Assembly: GCA_005656395.1 (NCBI GenBank) | Contig: SRSI01000046.1 | Coordinates: forward strand, 310,001-374,000 | Reading direction: 5' to 3' | Origin: Strongyloides papillosus | Lineage: Eukaryota; Nematoda; Chromadorea; Rhabditida; Strongyloididae | DNA: 64,000 nucleotides | In this document: in pieces, positions 27,018 to 39,416 of the stretch | Position numbering within the stretch: position 1 is the stretch's first letter | How the letters are laid out: every line of letters begins with the position of its first letter | Notes under the pieces: model-generated | Databases searched by the model: none | What the model was told of the DNA's origin: nothing | What the model saw: the letters and a program-made list of their open reading frames with translations, nothing else | Program-made: the position numbers and the translations under genes

Positions 27018-30000
27018 ACTATTTTTAAACTTGTTATATAGAGGAAAAATAATACTATTTATACTTTTTTAATTACAAAAGTTTTGTTAATTAAACTAAC
27101 TTTTTTTATACTAAATAAAATAAAACTCCTATATATTGTAAACGGGTTTATAATTTTAGAAGACATTTTCTCTATATCATTTTCAAGTATTTATTAATGT
27201 AATATTTCATTAAAAGTAACTTTATTGATACTTCATAATTTTACTAAAGTAATGTCTTTTTCATTTTGATTTTTTAAAAATATAATAATTAGTAATTAAA
27301 TTAAATAGTTTTTTATTACAAAAAAAATTGTTAATCTAATTACATAGAGGCGGGTTTATAAGATCGTACTAAAATAAAATAATATTAAAAAAGACTATAT
27401 TTGAATAAAATTCCTGAGTGTGTGAAGAAGAAATATGTCTATAAGAAGATCAAAGGTACAAGGGGAAAATGAATATTTTAATAAAATAAAAAGCTTTAAA
27501 TTTTGTTTAGAAAAATAAAGTGTTAAAAAGAGTTTGGCAAATACCATTACCTTCAGTTATTTTACTAATTCAAATACTGATATCGTATAATGATAATCAA
27601 AATAAAACATAGGAATTCCTTTTTAATAGAAATTAGTCATTTTTGTGTAGTAATATATCTACAACTATAAAAATATAGTCTAAAAACTTAAAATATTTCA
27701 AATATTTTGATTACATCTACACACTATTTTATTGTATTAATTTTATTTCTATTTACCTAAAATTAATCTTATAAAGTATCATTAAACTTTTTCCATTATT
27801 TTACTTAAAACTACATTTAATATAAATAATTAGCTTAAATAATACTAATTAACTTAAAACTAGTGCTATTTAGTATATGACACGTAATATATAAATTACC
27901 ATGCATAAAAATTGTCTATAAACTTTAAATAATATCTTAGCAATAAAATAATAACAATGATAATTTATACATTCACATCTTTTTTCAAGGTTATTATAAT
28001 ATATATCTTTATAACTAAATCAAAGAAACTTTTCTTCTTTTTTTATTTAAACATTCCTTTATTATTTAAACGCTTAATTTTTTATTTTAAATATTCATCA
28101 TTTGTTATTCAATTTTTGATATAAATCAAAAGTTCAATAAATTTAATTTTAAAATGATTCATCCTTTCATTTTATTTTTATTGTTTAATAATAATTTAAA
28201 ATTTTTAACATTTCTTATAAATTTTAAATAACATTTAACAATAAATAAAATTGAAAGATATATTATAACAATTGTTTTATAAAATTTTCATAACTTGTCA
28301 AGGTATTATTTAATATTTAAATGTCTGTTTAAAATTTCGTTTTGTTTAACAAAAAGTATATATTTAAAATTATAAAGATAAAAGTAATAGAATCAAATAT
28401 ATATTTTGTTAACTTTCAGCCTTGACGATAAAATATTATTATAAAAACTATCTTGTATTTTAATTAAATTCTAATATCCATTATTGCTGTAATATATATA
28501 AAAGCTTTCTCCATTAAGATATAATGCAATAAAGTCTGTTCGGTTCTTCTTTTTACAAAATAAACTTTATGCACAATTAGTTATTAAAAGTAAGAAGTTA
28601 TATTGCCAACAATAATTGGATATATAAGTGTATATTATTTATATATATGATTTAATAATTTCATTTTGATTTCAATTTATCGAAATTTTAAAATATTTTA
28701 TCTAATTAAAATAAAAGAAATTTTATATTCGCAAAAATGATTAAAGCTAAAAAACATTGATCATTTTTATGTTCAAGGTTCTATATTTATTATACATAAT
28801 GATAATTGTAAAAAAAGTTGTATAACTGTAATTTATATGAAAATTATAAAATTCTTTTCAATATATAACTCTTTTTTTAACCTATCACTTTCATTCAGCT
28901 AATATAATATATTCATTTAATATATAGTAAAACATTGACATTTCTAATCATATTTCTAGATTAATTTCTTTTCAATTTGATTAAACTAACATTTTCATAA
29001 GCTAGTTATTAAAATAACACTTTAATATAGTGTAAATATATACATATTATATAGAAATTTTAATTTCCTAATGTTACTTCTTTATATAAAAACACAAATA
29101 ATTCTTCTTTTAACCTTTAAATACAAATAATTTTATCATGATTAATAAAATTGAATTATTATTATATACCTTTATATTGATATATCTTTATTTATTTTTT
29201 TTTAAAAAATAATATAGTTTGTCACTGTTCAAAATGTGCGCCATCCATTGTACGTATGAATCTATTTTATTTATAATATTTATCTTTTTTTTAATTACAT
29301 TTCAAAATGATAAATGCTTTTATTTTTTAATTATAAATAAACATTTTTCTTTAAAACTTATTGTTATGTGTTGATATTTTGTTTAATTTATATGTCTACA
29401 TACACCCAAATATGTAATAAAATACATATTTATCATTTTATCATGTATTTGACGTCACAAATAGAATGTTGACTAATTTTTAACCTTACAAGTTTAAAAT
29501 TTTAACCAAAGTTTCTTTTTATTGGCTTATATGTGTATACTTAATTATATCATTAGGAATAACTTAAACTTTAAATAGATAATAATTCTATATATCATAA
29601 GTAACTAAAAAGCCTGTTTTTTAAATAAAACATTTTTTATTGATATTTTATTTTGAACATTTATCGCAAATTTGTATAAAAATATCATCAAAAGAAACAT
29701 TTTTTTAAATTAAGAATTGTATAATGCAAAAAAAAATTATATAAATATAATAAATCACCCTTTATTGTTATCTTTTTAAATTAATATCAAACTTTCTCCA
29801 TCCTACATATTTAAAAATGTAGAAGAAAATAAGATATCATCTAACTTTTTATTACAATACAATGATCATAAGTACGAAAACCATATACAACACTTATCAT
29901 TTACAATTCTCTACAATCTTACTCTTTTAAACGTAAATATATCTTAATTATCTCTGAAATATATGACTTTCATTAAATTTGCTATACCATACATATTTTC

Positions 30001-30331
30001 TTCTTCGAAATATTTATTTGTAGAGTAACAAGTATGTTCATGAAAAGTTGTTAACATATCCACTGATTAATATTTCTGTTTTGTTATATTTAACTTATTA
30101 TAAGTGTTTATTTCAGTATCATTTAATAGAATAAAAAATTATTTTGTAATCAATTAATTTACCTTCTATATCCTTCTTATCATATTTATCCCTTTTTTAT
30201 TTACATCTATATTTTAATCTTAACTTTTTATTATATATATATACTTTTATTTAGAAAAACAATCAGAGGAAAATAATTTTTATGTCTTACCACCAGAATA
30301 GTCATATTTTAGTTTTCCTATATACTTATAT
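27018..30331. other. 3.3-kb gene-free AT-rich region
   Basis: No coding exon, RNA gene or clear repeat was found. Composition is extremely AT-rich, with many short A and T runs. The only short motif picked out is a CRE palindrome at 29450-29457. The region probably combines the 3'UTR of the sushi gene with the upstream region of the DUOX maturation factor. Confidence 0.5.
29450..29457. promoter_or_regulatory. CRE palindrome TGACGTCA
   Basis: The second perfect TGACGTCA in the window, about 0.9 kb upstream of the DUOX maturation factor start. It could bind CREB/ATF factors. Function is inference only. Confidence 0.3.
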
Positions 30332-32023
30332 ATGATTTCTGGATGGTTTGACGCATTTCGTGAAAATGGAGAACCAACTTGGTTTCATGAAATCAAGTCT
30401 CCTCTTCCTACGGATATTTTTATTGTTGCTATATTTTGGCTATTTTTAACACCCATAACGGCATTTTTAATTATCCTACCAGGAGTTAGGAATAAAAAAG
30501 CTATATCATCTTTATCATTTCTTCTTGCAATGTCTACTGGAGCAACTATTTTAGGTAAGGAGATTAATAAAAAAAATAAATAATAATAATAAATAAATAT
30601 CAAGTTTAGTATTTTTACCTAAAAATATTACTACCATAAAATAGTTTTCTTTTAAATATATTATTACTTCCAGTTTCTATTTACTATCCTGGATGGCATC
30701 AAAGTAATGGAAGAATATTTTCATCTTATCGGTCTTTCTCTTCAGGAAAGATTCATGCAAAGATAGGTGTTAAAATAGGACTTAAACATGTAAATATAAC
30801 ATTAACATCATTATGTGAGAAGGATTTATTCGAAAATGAAACAATATCACAATTTTCAAATCAATTTCTTTATAATGAACGTTTTCAGTTTGATGAAGTA
30901 TCTACTTTATCAAAAGAATTATTAATAGCAACAAAAAAAGGTTTACCATATCCTATATTAAAAGTTGTTGAGTATCTTTCTGTTAATGGTGGTGGTTTTC
31001 CATGGGGACGTCAATATAGATTAGCTGGTTACTATGCATCATTCTGTTTATGGTTAGCTTTTGGTTTTTGGATATTAAAATTAACTTTTTTATGTTTTGT
31101 ACCACATCATACATTTCATATATCATGCATTGTTGGAATATCAATATTAGCTGCCGATATAATATATGCTTATAATACGCCTAAACCTTTAATTATTAGA
31201 TTTGAAGGACCAAATAAAAATGTAATTGATTTAGTTTTCAGTTTAAGTACTTGTTTTTATTCAACACTTTTAGTAGGTATGTCATATAAATACTATTTTT
31301 TTTATCTTATTTACTGATAATTAATTATAAAATTATAGGAACAGGAAGTTTAATATATGGAATTGGTGGTTGGATAATGCAAGATTTTTTTGGCTATCAA
31401 TTGAAAACTTTTTTTACAGGTAACATAGATGACACAGTTGTTCCATATAGAGAAAAGATAGATTTAAATTGGAAGATGAGATATTATGCTCAGAATAATG
31501 ACAAAAGGGAAATGTACAGGAAACAAGTTAGTTTTCAAAAAAATAACAACTTTTCTGATTGTGAGAAGATAAGATATAAATCAGAAAATAATCATTCCCG
31601 TCCTTCTCTATGGGATGCATATTCTTCTCTCTCAACAATACAACAAACATTACAAAATAGTAATGATAATTTAAAACTTAAAATGATAATCTTTCTCCTT
31701 CATTAATCAATGATCCTCATCGCCTTAGAAGATTACCAGTTTCTACCATTTATTCAAGGGAACATCAAGTAACGATAAATGATAGTGAAATAAAGGAAGA
31801 TCAAATTACAGCTTCAATAATAATTCCAGATGATAATAGTGAAAGTGTAATGATTATAAATAATATTAAAATAACACGTTCATCATCTCTAACCAATGAA
31901 TCTAGTAAAGAATCTATATGGACTGAAGATGACTATTCAACATCTGAATTTACATTAACATATAGTAATAGTGGACAAAGTAACGAAAGCTCATTTAAAA
32001 AAAACAATCGGGTAAACGTATGA
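30332..32023 (+). CDS. doxa-1: Dual oxidase maturation factor (DUOXA), with apparent frameshift
   Basis: Exons 30332-30554, 30674-31276 and 31339 onward join in phase. The N-terminus has TM1 (TDIFIVAIFWLFLTPITAFL followed by IILPGVRN). A lumenal loop carries the conserved NITLT glycosylation site and a KGLPYPILKVVEY block. A RLAGYYASFCLWLAFGFWIL segment and further membrane helices follow, all diagnostic of DUOXA. DUOXA brings dual oxidase out of the ER to the plasma membrane; in C. elegans DOXA-1 works with BLI-3 and TSP-15 in cuticle cross-linking. As given, the frame stops at 31706 (397 aa). The next frame continues with normal codon use to TGA at 32021-32023, and one extra A in the run at 31680-31683 would join them (503 aa). 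An indel error there is the simplest reading. Confidence 0.9.
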
Positions 32024-33385
32024 AGCGGATAACAAATTGTTATTAATAAACATTCTACATTTACATATCATAGAATCTCTAGTCATTTATTCACAAAATG
32101 TTCATACATTTAGTAATTGTAATATAGATGTAAATATATAAAATTTATTTTTTTTGTCAAGATTCCATAAAAATAGTCATTTATTGAAAGAAGAGAATTT
32201 AAATAAAAAAAAGTGAAATGATAAAATTAAAATTGTTTTAAAGTTTTTGGTAAATATAAGAATTAATTTTCATAAAGAAAATTTTATGTATATATAGATA
32301 ACTGGAAAAATGATATATTTATTGTTTAATACAATATTCTAACAATATTCTTATGCCTCATTAAATCAATCACTTCATAGAGGACGTATAATAAACCTTA
32401 AAAATGTATTTATTTTTTAATAAAATACTTTTAGTACAATTATCCTTCAACTTTCTTTAAAATATTATAGTTTAAAGAATTAAAAAAATTAGCTTTAGTT
32501 TTGTAAAAGAAAATATAACCATTATGTTTTGTTATTATTTTAGGATAAAATATTTAAATTATATATAATGTAATATTTTTATTTTATATACAATAAAACC
32601 ATTTACTTCTTAATATTGTTTAAACATTTTCTTAACTTATCATTTTATATATTTGACAAAATATAAACTTATTCTTCGTTACATTTCTTGAGTACTCCAT
32701 CATGCAGAATATGTTTTATCAAGCATTGATTTAAATAGTTTATTCTTTATCAATCATGATGACTAATTCTTTAGATACTTTTATCTCTTATAATAATAGT
32801 AGTTTAAAAGTTTTAGGTAAATAATATTTAGTAGAATTACCTTAACTTTTTATACTCCTTTTTATCTTGCCGTCATTTTCTATAATACATTTTTTTATTA
32901 TAATTGTTATATATAAGATCATGCATATTTAAATGTCTCATTGAGCATTTTAAATGCCTTCAAAATATCATAAAATAATTTTTCTCCTCACTTTACTTTG
33001 GTGTTTTCATTTTATTATTATAAAATATTTCTTGTAATTTTAATGAAACAAAAAAGAAAAAAAATAGTTGTCGGAAATGTTGTTAAGAGATATAGGGATG
33101 GAGTAATTGATATGCTAATGATTAGATTAATTTATTTAAGATGTAAAAGTTATTCCTGAAAAGGTCGACAACAAAAAGAGAAGACTCGATATATTATATT
33201 TTTTGTATAGCTACATTTATTATAAGATTATGAGTATTATCTCGTCTTGACCTGTGAAAAGGAAGTCCAAAACTTATTATTAATATATATTTTTTAGACT
33301 TATTATTTTGAAAAAAGATTATAAAGCGATTGCGAAAAAAACTTATCAAACATTGAATGAATGAATTGAATTGAAAGCAAATAAA
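32024..33385. other. Intergenic region, no supported gene
   Basis: About 1.4 kb of AT-rich sequence between the DUOX maturation factor and the histidine-rich peptide exons. Open frames such as 33194-33397 on the minus strand are antisense to those exons and have no recognisable content. Nothing else was seen. Confidence 0.45.
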
Positions 33386-33742
33386 ATGATAAGACACTTA
33401 TTTACTAAAGATAAAATTTGTATATTGAACTCATTTCTCCTACTTCTAACTACAGTTACTTCAATATTCCATGATGATGGTTCAGGTATGTTCTTGAATT
33501 TGTTAGAAAACAATTAAAAATAAATATTTTTTGTTACATTTTTAAAAAGTTTTTTATTTCATTTGATTAATGTTTTTTTATTATCAACTATAGTGCATGC
33601 TTCATTACACCATCATCACCATAATCACCATCACAAGCACTTTCACTATCACAATTCTCTTAATGGCCTAAAAGGTTTGTCATTGTATATATATATGTAT
33701 ATTTATATATTCATTGTAAAAATAATCTATAAATATATATAA
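33386..33742 (+). CDS. Small histidine-rich secreted peptide (or alternative 5' exons of let-23)
   Basis: Exon 1 (33386-33485) encodes a convincing signal peptide (CILNSFLLLLTTVTSIF). It ends in phase 1 at a GTATGT donor. Exon 2 starts at 33594 after an acceptor TATAG and encodes HHHHHNHHHKHFHYHN. Read through, it stops at 33740-33742, for 82 aa. A second donor, GTTTGT at 33675, could instead splice exon 2 onward, towards let-23, in phase 1, but no matching acceptor in phase was found. Clustered histidines suggest binding of zinc, copper or haem. No family was recognised. Signal peptide and splice phase support a real gene; its identity is open. Confidence 0.4.
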
Positions 33743-33913
33743 ATAAAAAAGACTAATTATAAGTACCATCTTCATCAAATTTAATATTTATAATGTTAAT
33801 TATTCTTTAATATTCTATATTAAAGATTAACAATAATTATCTAATGTGGTATAAAGAAAATTGGTATAGAAACAGTAAAAAACGACAAAAAAGATATATT
33901 TTCATTTCTTAAA

Positions 33914-36900
33914 ATGAACCTAAAAATTCACTACTTATTTATATATTTTTTAATATATTGTTTAATTAATATTGTCAATCTATTAAATGTTAACCATTCA
34001 ATGGATTTGGTGGAAGATTTCAAACAATCATAATATTTCAAAAAATAAATATGAAAACTTTAAAAAGAAACCTAGAAAATTTATAAAAATTGCTAATAGA
34101 AATACGGATTTGCAAATTTGTATTCCAAATACTGATGATTGTGGTATTTATAAAATAAAATTATTTTACCTTTATTTCAAAATATTTTACATTTTTTTAT
34201 ATATATTTTATTTTATTTTTTTAGTATGTCCTTGGAACATCAAATGGACCATCAAAATTATCAAATTTAAGTCATTATGAAATGCTAAAAAAGCAATTTT
34301 CATTATGCAACAGGATATCTGGAAATTTAGAAATTACCCATATTAATGGATTGGAGGAAATAAAAGAAGGTGAAAGACCATTTGATTTTTTAGAAAATAT
34401 AGAAGAAATAAGGGGGTATCTTTTAATATATCAAGTAGAAAATGTTCCACAAATAGTATTACCAAATCTCCGTGTCATTTGGGGTGATAATCTTTTTGAC
34501 CCAACTCATAGAGAAGGTAAATATTCAATTTATGTTGGTTTAACTGATATGGAAAAGCTTGTATTTCCTAATTTAACAAAAATAGAAAAAGGACTTGTTG
34601 AATTTAATCATTTTAAAAAATTATGTTATTTGAAGGAAAAAATTGATTGGGAACAATTATTAGGATCAGATTATAATAATCGTGTTATCTTTGATGATGG
34701 TAGTGAATATAATACATGTAATTATGATAATGAAATAATAAAATGTCATTCATCATGTAATGGCAATTGTTGGGGTAATTTAGAAAATGAATGTCAAATT
34801 GTATTTAAAAATTTTTGTCCAATATCATGCCATAATCATGGATGTTACAAAGATCATCATGGACATTATAAATGTTGTGATTCAATGTGTACAGGTGGAT
34901 GTTTTGGACACGGACGTAGTAAATGTGCTGCATGTGCAAATTATATCCAAGATGGTGAATGTGTCCAAAGTTGTAGAGGATTAAATTACTATAATAAAAT
35001 AACAGGAAGATTAGAAGATGCTGAAGATCCAAGATATACATTTAAAAGGTATTGTGTTAGTGAATGTCCTAGTGAAACATTAATTGAAAAAGATTATTGT
35101 GTAACAAGATGTAAACCAAAATATTTTTATAATATAACAATGAATGACAGAACATGTCGAGAATGTGGATCATATTGTGATAAAATATGTGAAATTAATC
35201 AACCATTAACAAAAAAAAATATTGGGAAATTAAAAAATTGTGAATATGTTGATGGTTTTATAGATATATCATCAGAATATTTTGATAAATTTAGTAATGA
35301 ATCATTGAATATCAGTGATCTGGAATATCTAAAAAATGTTAAACTTGTTACAGATTATGTAATAATAAAAACTGGCAAAAGTTATATAACAAATCTTAAT
35401 TTTTTAACAAATTTAGAAACAATAGTTGGAAGAAAATTTTACATGGAACGTGTATCATTAGCAATCGTTCATAATGATAACTTAAGAGAATTACAATTTA
35501 AAAATTTAAAAAGTATTAATAGAGGACATGTTGTTATTGCAAATAATGAAAAATTATGTCTAGCGGATACAATCAATTGGAATAATACATTTCCTAATAC
35601 TATAAATAAAATAACAAGAAATGGTAAAAAAGAATGGTGTGAAAGTAATAAAATTAATTATTGTGGTGATCAATGTGATACATCAGGATGTTGGGGTTCT
35701 GGTAATAAATATTGTTTATCATGCAAAAATGTTGAATATGATGGTGAATGCTACGGAGAATGCCCACCTGATACATTTAGAAGAAATATTTCAACAAAAG
35801 AATGTATTAAATGTCATCCTGAATGTATTGGATGTAATGGAGAAACACAATATCATTGTTTAAAATGCCTTTCATTATTAGTTTATCAAGATGATGGAAA
35901 TAATTATTGCTCCAAAACATGTCCAAAAACTCATTACCTATCAAATAATAATTGTATACCATGTCATAAAAGTTGTTATGATTATGGTTGTACAGGACAA
36001 AGTGATATTCTTGGAGAAGGTGGATGTAATGGATGCAAATTTGCCAGAGAAGACGTCAATGAAATGAAGGAACATTTATATACATGTTTATATTATGATG
36101 GTATTGCGGAAAATGTTTGTAGAGATGTTGGTTTAACAAATTACTTTACTTCAACTCATAAACCAAAAAATGGAATGAAAGTTGAATATTTGGTATGTCA
36201 GAAATGTGATGATGAGTGTGAAAGTTGTAGTGGTATTGGAAGATCCGTTCAAATGCATGATTGCAAATGTAAAAATAAAATATTAATACAAAATTTTAAC
36301 ACCACAAATATTGATGAAGAAGAAATATGCGTTAATGAATGTCCAATAAATTCATTTTCAATGATAGAATACGGTAAACCAAATATATGCCAAAGTTGTC
36401 ATAAACTTTGTGATATTCATAAATCATGTTATGGACCAGAATTTTTTCAATGTGAAAGTTGTGAATATGCTGGATTTAAAAAGGATGATGGAACTATTAT
36501 ATGTACGGAAGAATGTAATTTAGAATTTCCTTTTATAAATGAATATGATAGATTATGTTATTCAGAGGATGTCGTTAGTTTAGAAAGACATCGCCGAACA
36601 AAATTTATCATATTTGTCGGAATTATATTAATAGTTATATTAGTTATTTTAATAATTGCTATTTGGTACTGCATTAATTATCGTAGAAAATATCGTAAAG
36701 AAGTTGAATTGAATATGCCATCAATTCCTGATTATGACTTATCTAAAACACAAGCAAATATGGGAAGAATAAATTTAATTACAATAGATCAATTAGAACA
36801 AACAACACAAATTATTGGTCAAGGTGCATTTGGTGTTGTTTATGCTGGAAAATGGAAAAATCCTATAAAAGATTGTAAAAATGTTCCTGTAGCTATTAAG

Positions 36901-38193
36901 GTAATGAAAGCAATAACATCAATGGATTCTAAAGAAATATTAGAGGAAGCTGGAATGATGGCACAAGTTTCTGGCGGTCATAAGCATTTACACCCAATTA
37001 TTGGTATATGTCTTTGTGATACAGTACAAATAGTTACATTATTAAGACCATTAGGAAGTTTATTACATTTTCTAAAAAAACATAAAGATAAATTGGGTGC
37101 TTCGAAAATATTGCTGTATTGTTATCAAATTTCATCTGCTATGGAATATTTAGCACAAAGAGGAATGGTTCATAGAGATTTAGCTGCAAGAAATGTTCTT
37201 GTCAAGAATATTAATCATGTTGAAGTAACAGATTTTGGTTTGGCTAAGATGCTTCATGGAGAAGAGTGTATAAAATTATCTGGAAAAGTGGCTGTTAAAT
37301 GGCTGGCCATTGAAACATTAACACAAACAATTTTTAACCATGCAACTGATGTTTGGGCATTCGCTGTTACATGTTGGGAAATTTTAACATTTGGACAAGC
37401 TCCATATCAAGGGATATCATTATCCGATATTAAAGATCATTTATTATCTGGAAACAGATTAGAACAACCTAACAACTGTAGTCAGGAATTATACCATACA
37501 TTGTTACATTGCTGGATGCTGAATCCTGAAGCACGTCCAACTTTTACATTATTAAAAGAAACATTTCAAAATTATTGTAAAGCTCCACATCAGTATGTCA
37601 CAGAATATCACTTACATAATAAGATGGAAATTATTTCAAATTATGAACAATTTAAGATGATTGCCGATTTGTTAAATGATGAAGACATTATGGATCCACT
37701 TGATTACCAAGATATCTCACAAAGATCACAAAATGCCTATCCAAGTGGAAATTTCTTCAATGATTCGCTAAACAGTCAAACAAGACCATTATTACCAAAA
37801 TATGATGCTCCATGTGATAATTTAACTTCTTCAAGTTTGCGATACAAAGAACAATCAATGGATAATAAATTTGAGGTAGAATTAGGTGAGGGAACGGAAA
37901 ATTATCTAATTCCAAGAGAAATTGATGAAGATGTTTCTTCTGTATATACAGATGTTGTAACAATGAACGAATGTATGGCTGAATATTATAATGATCCGTT
38001 AAAAGTTCAAAAATCAGATAGTGAAAATAATTTTAATCACAATTATGTAAATCAAGATAATATAGAGATGAAAGTTTTAACAAGACAAGACAATGTTGAT
38101 GATATGGATTTTGATACAACAATTGATAAAGACCTTGAAATTATTAACACTTCATCAAGTGAGGTAAAAATTCCTTCTGAAACATCTGTCTAA
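33914..38193 (+). CDS. let-23: EGF receptor tyrosine kinase, LET-23 type
   Basis: The main exon runs from 34225 to 38193. It encodes L1 (SGNLEITHI), a furin-like Cys-rich region, L2, a second Cys-rich region, one transmembrane helix at about residues 773-797 counted from 34282, and a tyrosine kinase: GQGAFGVV loop, VAIK lysine, VHRDLAARN, DFG, KVAVKWLAIET, then GQAPYQG. The kinase follows EGFR, and blocks such as HEVEVTDFGL-type and LYCYQI match C. elegans LET-23. LET-23 receives LIN-3/EGF and drives Ras-MAPK signalling in vulval and other cells. The C-terminus is ETSV, a class I PDZ ligand like the ETCL that LIN-7 binds. Upstream, an exon ending at 34143 encodes LQICIPNTDDC, matching the LET-23 N-terminus before the Cys-Gly-Thr block. 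Joining it needs one base less at 34230-34233. The signal peptide is probably the ATG at 33914 (MNLKIHYLFIYFLIYCLI), but its link to that exon is unsettled. Confidence 0.93.
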
Positions 38194-38549
38194 AATTTAT
38201 ATTAGACTTAATCATGTATATACCTATGCTTTTGTATATTATAATTTTTTTTTGCTTCATTTCAAATGAAATATGTATTTTATTGTTCTAAATAAAATAA
38301 AAACTAATAAATTAAAAATTCGGTGAAATTTAAAAGTAATGTTATGCTATGCTAAAAGCTTTAACCTTCAAGTTAGACAAGTAACATCACTAAAATTCTA
38401 TATACTTCCAAGGGTGTAATTTAGAAAAATGCTAACAATTTATATGTTATAAATATGTTTTGAATTAACAATATAAAATTATTATTTCTACTGAACTTCC
38501 AATATATTTCATTATATTTTCTTGCCATTACAAACATATTCCTCTAACT
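38194..38549. other. Spacer after let-23, nothing seen
   Basis: About 360 bp of AT-rich sequence holding the let-23 3'UTR (AATAAA-like signals near 38291) and the upstream region of the next small gene. No other feature was seen. Confidence 0.45.
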
Positions 38550-39080
38550 ATGGATAATTCACCTTTTATATTGAGATACTGTAAAGACACTGAATTCAAT
38601 GGAACAGCTCAAAATACTTCCAAATATTCTAAAGCAAGAGAAAATTTCAAAAGACACGGAACAATAAATGGATTTAATTTCAAGGAAGCTAATATCAATT
38701 TGATACTGGAGAATTTAAATGATTTAGATTGTGAGAAGGAAGATTCTAAAGACCTATTAAGACAGATAGAATCAATGAATGACAATGACTTTGAAAGATT
38801 AATTAAAACAATTAAGTTAGAAAATTCAAAATTAAAAGAGAATATATACCTGAATCACCTTTTATATCATCCACAAAAAATTACCCATGAATGTTTGATG
38901 CTCCATGGTAATATTCCTACTGAAGATAAAGAATTATTTATCTATAAAAAATTGTTGGAAGAACAAGAAATGTTACTTAGGAAAGAAAACATGAGATTAC
39001 ACCAACAGTTGGAAACATTTGAAATGTTTAAAAATCTCAAAAATGCTTCTGAAGAATTAAAAAACCTACCTACAAATTAA
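38550..39080 (+). CDS. Small coiled-coil protein, unrecognised
   Basis: A single 176-aa open exon starting at an ATG. There is no signal peptide or membrane segment. The first 50 residues are polar. Two charged helical stretches follow: ESMNDNDFERLIKTIKLENS with its continuation, and a C-terminal heptad-like LLEEQEMLLRKENMRLHQQL. These predict coiled coils. Codon use is like its neighbours, which supports a real gene. No family was recognised, so no function is proposed. It is in tandem with let-23, 356 bp downstream. Confidence 0.6.
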   Translation: MDNSPFILRYCKDTEFNGTAQNTSKYSKARENFKRHGTINGFNFKEANINLILENLNDLDCEKEDSKDLLRQIESMNDNDFERLIKTIKLENSKLKENIYLNHLLYHPQKITHECLMLHGNIPTEDKELFIYKKLLEEQEMLLRKENMRLHQQLETFEMFKNLKNASEELKNLPTN

Positions 39081-39304
39081 AATTGTAAATTGTCTTAAAA
39101 AATTAATAAATCATTTATAAAATAAATTTCTTATTTGAAGCCTTAATTAATTCAATGTGATAATATATAAACTGATAAAAAATTTAATTATTTTCCTTAT
39201 TTTAAAAACGATCATGTTTTTTTAGCAAAAACACGATTTTCTAAAGAATTTGGACATAATAGTAAACTTTTAGTATGTAATATCATTTGTAAATGGATTC
39301 CATA

Positions 39305-39416
39305 GGTCCCAAGGCAAAAGATTTTCCCATGCCGGGAATCGGACCCGGGCCGCGTGGGTGAAAACCACGAATCCTAACCACTAGACCACATGGGATGGCC
39401 CCAGGACAAAAATTTT
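39305..39416. repeat. Imperfect direct repeat bracketing the tRNA gene
   Basis: GGTCCCAAGGCAAAAGATTTT (39305-39325) and GGCCCCAGGACAAAAATTTT (39397-39416) lie on either side of the tRNA in the same orientation. This may be a remnant of a tandemly duplicated or transposed tRNA unit. The similarity is short and could be chance. Confidence 0.35.
39324..39395 (-). tRNA. tRNA-Glu (anticodon UUC)
   Basis: On the minus strand the 72-nt gene begins TCCCATG and ends CATGGGA plus an A discriminator, so the acceptor stem is a perfect 7-bp pair. The D arm GGTCTAGTGGTTAGGAT, the anticodon loop TTTTCAC (anticodon TTC) and the T arm GGGTCCGATTCCC can all be folded. The A and B boxes are present as the internal Pol III promoter, and a TTTT run follows shortly downstream. 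There is no intron. Confidence 0.97.

Noticed and set aside
34282..38193. Insulin receptor (DAF-2) as the identity of the receptor kinase
   Set aside because: There are two L domains and two Cys-rich regions but no fibronectin type III domains. The kinase has the EGFR-type KVAVKWLAIE activation loop, and the N-terminus fits LET-23.
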